In this document: one piece after another, positions 60,494 to 64,000 of the stretch
Numbering within the stretch: the stretch's first letter is position 1
Layout of the letters: each line of letters starts with the position of its first letter
Notes under the pieces: model-generated
Database searches by the model: none
Seen by the model: the letters and a program-made list of their open reading frames with translations, nothing else
What the model was told of the DNA's origin: nothing
Assembly (NCBI RefSeq): GCF_014192575.1
Contig: NZ_JACHYC010000008.1
Location: 248,001-312,000, forward strand
Length of the DNA stretch: 64,000 bases
Origin: Variovorax sp. Sphag1AA
GTDB taxonomy: Bacteria; Pseudomonadota; Gammaproteobacteria; Burkholderiales; Burkholderiaceae_C
Direction of reading: 5' to 3'
Made by a program: the position numbers and the translations under genes

Positions 60494-61521
60494 AGCGCAC
60501 GAAGAAGATCTACGTCTCTGACGTGACCCTGCGCGACGGCATGCACGCCGTGCGCCACCAGTACTCGCTCGCGGACGCGGCACGCATCGCCAAGGCACTG
60601 GACGAGGCGGGCGTCGACAGCATCGAGGTCGCGCACGGCGACGGATTGAGCGGTTCGAGCTTCAACTACGGCTTCGGTGCGCACAGCGACCTGGAGTGGA
60701 TCGCGGCCGTGGCCGGCACAGTGCAGCGTGCGAAGGTCGCGACGCTGCTGTTGCCCGGCATCGGCACGCTGCACGACTTGCGCGCAGCCTATGACGCCGG
60801 CGCCCGCGTGGTGCGTGTGGCCACCCACTGCACGGAGGCCGACATCTCGCGCCAGCACATCGAGCACGCGCGCAAGCTCGGCATGGACACCGTGGGCTTC
60901 CTGATGATGAGCCACATGAACACGCCGCAGGGCCTGGCAGAGCAGGCGCGGCTGATGGAGAGCTACGGTGCCCAGTGCGTCTACGTGGTCGACTCCGGCG
61001 GCGCGATGAACATGTACGACGTGGCGGATCGCTTCAAGGCATTGAAGGATGTTCTGAAGCCCGAGACGCAGACCGGCATCCACGCGCACCACAACCTGAG
61101 CCTGGGCGTGGCCAACAGCATGGTGGCGCTCGAACATGGTTGCGATCGCGTGGATGCGAGCCTGACCGGCATGGGCGCCGGCGCCGGCAATGCGCCGCTG
61201 GAGGTGTTCATCGCGGCGGTGGACAGGATGGGCCTCGATCACGGTTGCGACGTCCGCAAGCTGATCGACGCGGCCGAGGACATCGTGCGACCGCTGCAGG
61301 TGCGGCCGGTGCGCGTCGACCGCGAGACGCTGGCACTCGGCTACGCGGGCGTGTATTCGAGCTTCCTGCTGCACAGCGAAGCCGCGGCGAAGCGTTACGG
61401 CCTGTCGGCCTTCGACATCCTGGTGGAGCTGGGCAGGCGCCGGATGGTGGGCGGACAGGAAGACATGATCGTCGACGTCGCGCTGGACCTTCTGGCGAAA
61501 GCCGGCAAGGAGGCCGCATGA
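60490..61521 (+). CDS. nbaI: 4-hydroxy-2-oxovalerate aldolase
   Basis: 343 residues. DmpG/MhpE-type TIM barrel: VSDVTLRDGMHAVRHQYSL (catalytic His and metal Asp), IEVAHGDGL, LLLPGIGTLHDL, VYVVDSGGAMNM, the metal HxH in TGIHAHHNLSLGVANSM, and GMGAGAGNAPLE. Splits 4-hydroxy-2-oxovalerate to pyruvate and acetaldehyde, which goes to the partner dehydrogenase. Confidence 0.95.
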   Translation: MKRTKKIYVSDVTLRDGMHAVRHQYSLADAARIAKALDEAGVDSIEVAHGDGLSGSSFNYGFGAHSDLEWIAAVAGTVQRAKVATLLLPGIGTLHDLRAAYDAGARVVRVATHCTEADISRQHIEHARKLGMDTVGFLMMSHMNTPQGLAEQARLMESYGAQCVYVVDSGGAMNMYDVADRFKALKDVLKPETQTGIHAHHNLSLGVANSMVALEHGCDRVDASLTGMGAGAGNAPLEVFIAAVDRMGLDHGCDVRKLIDAAEDIVRPLQVRPVRVDRETLALGYAGVYSSFLLHSEAAAKRYGLSAFDILVELGRRRMVGGQEDMIVDVALDLLAKAGKEAA

Positions 61522-62303
61522 GCCTCATTGACGACGCAGCCGCGCTGCTCGACAGCGCCGCCTTCGGTCGCGAGGCGATCGAGCAGTTTCCCGCGGAGCA
61601 CTTCACGCTGGCGCAGGCCTACGACATCCAGCGCGCCTCCATCGCGCATCGCATCTCGCGGGGTGAGGTGCTGAAGGGCATCAAGCTCGGCTTCACGAGC
61701 CGCGCCAAGATGGTCCAGATGGGCATCGACAGCCTGATCTGGGGGCTGCTCACCGACGGGATGATCGAAGAGGACGGTGGTGTGGTCGACCTCGGCCGCT
61801 ACATCCATCCGCGTGTCGAACCCGAAGTGTGCTTCCTTACGCGCAGGGCGATCGATGGGCCACTGACTTCGCTCGAAGCGGCGGACTTCATCGAGGCGGT
61901 GGCGCCGGCGATGGAGATCATCGATTCGCGCTATCGCAACTTCAGGTTCAGCCTCGAGGACGTGGTGGCGGACAACTGTTCGTCGGCAGGACTGGTGGTG
62001 GGCAGCTGGTCGCGCAGTTTCGAAGCGCTGGGCAATGCCGGCGTCCGCCTGCAGTTCGACGGCCGCGATGTGCAGGTGGGCTCCACCCGCGCGATCCTCG
62101 GCCAACCGATGCGCTCGATCGTCCAGGCATCTCGCCTGCTGCATGGCGCCGGGATGAGCCTGCCCGCCGGGTCGCTCATCATGGCCGGCGCGGCGACCGC
62201 TGCCGAAGCCCTGCAGAGTGGCGTGCATGTCGAATGCCGCATCGGCACCGGCAGCGCATCGCTCGGCAGCGTGGCCTTCGTCGCTTCAGGGGGAGCGGCA
62301 TGA
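61518..62303 (+). CDS. nbaG: 4-oxalocrotonate decarboxylase
   Basis: 261 residues. DmpH-type member of the hydratase/decarboxylase fold: LAQAYDIQRASIAHRISRGE, KGIKLGFTSRAKMVQMGI, HPRVEPEVCFLTRR (metal glutamates), AMEIIDSRYRNFRFSL, DNCSSAGLVVGSW. Gives 2-oxopent-4-enoate from 4-oxalocrotonate. Overlaps both neighbours by 4 bp. Confidence 0.92.
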   Translation: MSLIDDAAALLDSAAFGREAIEQFPAEHFTLAQAYDIQRASIAHRISRGEVLKGIKLGFTSRAKMVQMGIDSLIWGLLTDGMIEEDGGVVDLGRYIHPRVEPEVCFLTRRAIDGPLTSLEAADFIEAVAPAMEIIDSRYRNFRFSLEDVVADNCSSAGLVVGSWSRSFEALGNAGVRLQFDGRDVQVGSTRAILGQPMRSIVQASRLLHGAGMSLPAGSLIMAGAATAAEALQSGVHVECRIGTGSASLGSVAFVASGGAA

Positions 62304-62716
62304 GCGTTGTCGCAGGCAAGGCCCGGCCGCGCGGGCGGTTTCCGCACGTCAAGCGCGCGGGCGATTTCCTGTTCGTCTCGGGCACGAGTTCGCGGCGGCC
62401 GGACAACAGCTTCGTCGGCGTGCAAGTCGACGAGATGGGCGTGACCCAACTCGACATTCGCGCCCAGACACGCGCGGTGATCGAGAACATCCGCGACATC
62501 CTGGCCAGCGAAGGCGCCGGTCTTTCCGACCTCGTGGAGACGCAAGTCTTCCTGGTCAACATGAACGACTTCGGTGGCTACAACGAAGCGTGGGCCGAGT
62601 ACTTCGACTACGACGGGCCAACGCGCACCACCGTGGCAGTCCATCAACTGCCCCATCCCCACCTGCTGATCGAGATCAAGGCCGTGGCCTATCGGCCCTT
62701 GGCCGCGAGCAGCTGA
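62300..62716 (+). CDS. nbaF: 2-aminomuconate deaminase (RidA family)
   Basis: 138 residues, YjgF/RidA fold: FPHVKRAGDFLFVSGTSSRRPD, QTRAVIENIRDILASEGAGLSDLVETQVFLVNM in two parts, YNEAWAEYFDYDGPTRTTVAVHQLP with the carboxylate-binding Arg in TRTTV, LIEIKAVAYRP. The amnD/nbaF type hydrolyses 2-aminomuconate to 4-oxalocrotonate and ammonia. Position between decarboxylase and dioxygenase genes fits that role. Confidence 0.92.
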   Translation: MSVVAGKARPRGRFPHVKRAGDFLFVSGTSSRRPDNSFVGVQVDEMGVTQLDIRAQTRAVIENIRDILASEGAGLSDLVETQVFLVNMNDFGGYNEAWAEYFDYDGPTRTTVAVHQLPHPHLLIEIKAVAYRPLAASS

Positions 62717-62735
62717 CATCACCCGAGGAAGCACC

Positions 62736-63305
62736 ATGTACAAGTACGGACCCCCGCTCAACTTCCAACGCTGGCTGGGCGACAACGCCCATCGGCTGAA
62801 GCCGCCTGTCGGCAACCAGCAGATCTGGCAGGACAGCGACTTCATGGTCACCGTGGTCGGTGGCCCCAACGGACGCAGCGATTTCCACGACGACCCGGTG
62901 GAAGAATTCTTCTACCAGTTCAAGGGCAACGCCCACCTCCTGATGTGGGCGGACGGACGCTACGACCGCGTGGACCTCAAGGAAGGCGACATCTTCCTGA
63001 TGCCACCTCACACGCTGCACTCGCCCCAGCGGCCGGAAGCCGGAAGCCTCTGCCTGGTCATCGAGCGCCGGCGGCCGAAGGGCGAAGTCGATGCGTTCCA
63101 GTGGAGCTGCGCGAACTGCGGCCATGTGATCCAGCGCCACGAGGTGCTGCTGGAGAGCATCGTCAACGACCTGCCACCGCTCTACGAGCGCTTCTATGCG
63201 AGCAGTGACGAGGCAAGGCGCTGCAGCCACTGCGGCGAGATCCACCCCGGCCGCGACTACCAGGCCTGGCATCGACGCTACGACGCGGCAAGGAGCGCCG
63301 CATGA
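62736..63305 (+). CDS. nbaC: 3-hydroxyanthranilate 3,4-dioxygenase
   Basis: 189 residues. Cupin enzyme with every key residue at the position known from bacterial HAO: iron ligands His51, Glu57, His95; substrate-binding Arg47, Arg99 and Glu110. The C-terminal rubredoxin-like metal site is intact (CANC at 125-128, CSHC at 163-166). Opens 3-hydroxyanthranilate to 2-amino-3-carboxymuconate semialdehyde, the entry step of this operon. Confidence 0.97.
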   Translation: MYKYGPPLNFQRWLGDNAHRLKPPVGNQQIWQDSDFMVTVVGGPNGRSDFHDDPVEEFFYQFKGNAHLLMWADGRYDRVDLKEGDIFLMPPHTLHSPQRPEAGSLCLVIERRRPKGEVDAFQWSCANCGHVIQRHEVLLESIVNDLPPLYERFYASSDEARRCSHCGEIHPGRDYQAWHRRYDAARSAA

Positions 63306-64000
63306 TCGACATCCACTCGCACTTCTTCCCGACGATCAGCCGGGAAGAGGCGCGTGGCGTGCAGGCTGAACGGGCGCCATGGCTGCAGATCGGCGCCGAA
63401 AGTCGATCGGGCCAGATCATGGTGGGTGAGCGGCCTTTCCGGCCTGTGCACGACGCACTCTGGGACCCGGACACGCGCGTTCGCGAACTCGACGCAGCGG
63501 GCATCGAGCTGCAGATCATCTGCGCCACGCCGGTGATGTTCGGCTACGCGTGGGACGCGCACGCCGCGGCCGAGTGGTCCTCGCGCATGAACGAGAAGGC
63601 ACTGCAGTTCTGCGCCGCGCATCCGACCCGGCTCAAGGCGATGGCGCAGGTGCCCATGCAGGACATCCGACTTGCGTGCGCGGAGACCGAGCGCGCCATG
63701 AAGGCCGGGTGCGTCGGCGTGCAGATCGGCAACCACATCGGCGAGAAGGATCTCGACCATCCGGACATGGTCGACTTCCTGTGCTTCTGCGCCGAGCGGG
63801 GAGTGCCTGTCTTCGTTCACCCGTGGGACATGATGGGCAGCGAGGGTCGCATGCGCAAATGGATGCTGCCCTGGCTGGTGGCCATGCCTGCCGAAACGCA
63901 GCTGGGCATGCTCTCGCTGATTCTCTCGGGCGCGCTCGAGCGCATTCCCCAGTCGCTGAAGATCTGCTTCGCGCATGGCGGCGGAAGCTTCGCCTACACG
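63302..64000 (+). CDS. nbaD: 2-amino-3-carboxymuconate-6-semialdehyde decarboxylase (3' end missing)
   Basis: The first 233 residues of a protein normally ~330 long; it runs off the window. ATG 63302 overlaps the dioxygenase stop by 4 bp. Zinc-binding HxH in MIDIHSHFFPTIS, later His in VPVFVHPWDMMGSEGRM, and His in ICFAHGGGSFAYT; the catalytic Asp lies beyond the edge. Removes CO2 from the dioxygenase product to give 2-aminomuconate 6-semialdehyde, the substrate of nbaE. It is homologous to the Tat-exported amidohydrolase at 54263. Confidence 0.94.
   Translation, partial: MIDIHSHFFPTISREEARGVQAERAPWLQIGAESRSGQIMVGERPFRPVHDALWDPDTRVRELDAAGIELQIICATPVMFGYAWDAHAAAEWSSRMNEKALQFCAAHPTRLKAMAQVPMQDIRLACAETERAMKAGCVGVQIGNHIGEKDLDHPDMVDFLCFCAERGVPVFVHPWDMMGSEGRMRKWMLPWLVAMPAETQLGMLSLILSGALERIPQSLKICFAHGGGSFAYT

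Noticed and set aside
1..64000. Mobile elements, CRISPR arrays, tRNA or rRNA genes
   Set aside because: No transposase or integrase frame, no spaced direct repeats and no RNA-gene signature were seen when reading both strands; a covariance-model scan would be needed to exclude small RNAs.

Overview
The window comes from a high-GC beta-proteobacterium of the Comamonadaceae, most like Variovorax. That reading rests on gene content: several Bug-type (tripartite tricarboxylate) binding proteins, many LysR regulators, a dense set of sulfur-scavenging genes and aromatic catabolism. It is an inference, because no rRNA or housekeeping marker is present. Coding density is very high and no gene-free stretch exceeds about 300 bp. 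I saw no tRNA or rRNA gene, insertion sequence, phage gene or CRISPR array.

Bases 1-32.6 kb form an organosulfur acquisition island. It holds four NtaA/SnaA/DszA-type FMN-dependent monooxygenases (one cut by the window edge), two SfnB-type acyl-CoA-dehydrogenase-like flavoproteins (one fused in frame to a monooxygenase), an FMN reductase, a TauD-type dioxygenase, and a CysB-like LysR regulator. It also holds a four-domain rhodanese protein, a fatty acid desaturase, and three ABC import systems (Dpp type, polar amino acid type, SsuABC type). At its left end (1.6-6.3 kb, minus strand) lies a family 2A encapsulin operon in the order rhodanese, serine acetyltransferase, XRE regulator, SrpI-type shell protein, and cysteine desulfurase with a ~245-residue disordered cargo-loading extension. 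Together these genes would strip sulfur from organic compounds, make cysteine, and store or handle sulfur inside a protein shell. Several promoters in this island share one layout: a GCAARTGCG-like box, then a CTTCNTT...GCG -35 block, then a -10 hexamer at 17-18 bp. This suggests one shared activator.

Bases 32.6-44.2 kb are mixed: a LuxR-type response regulator with a hybrid histidine kinase, an NHL-repeat lipoprotein, a TetR regulator divergent from a carotenoid oxygenase and a small membrane protein, an acyl-CoA ligase, a decayed D-aminoacylase (internal deletion plus frameshift), and a Na+/H+ antiporter. Bases 44.2-51.3 kb hold a LysR regulator divergent from a Bug binding protein and an FAD oxidoreductase, then a two-subunit isoquinoline-1-oxidoreductase-type molybdenum hydroxylase with a TetR regulator.

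Bases 51.4-56.0 kb (minus) are an uncharacterised catabolic operon: SnoaL-like protein, Tat-exported amidohydrolase, Bug binding protein, second amidohydrolase, exported RidA-like protein. It diverges from a LysR gene at 56.2 kb. After that gene, 57.2 kb to the window end is a tightly overlapping operon for the 3-hydroxyanthranilate meta-cleavage (2-aminomuconate) pathway: semialdehyde dehydrogenase, 2-oxopent-4-enoate hydratase, acylating acetaldehyde dehydrogenase, 4-hydroxy-2-oxovalerate aldolase, 4-oxalocrotonate decarboxylase, 2-aminomuconate deaminase, 3-hydroxyanthranilate 3,4-dioxygenase, and the start of the 2-amino-3-carboxymuconate semialdehyde decarboxylase. From memory this is the nba (2-nitrobenzoate) gene order without nbaX.
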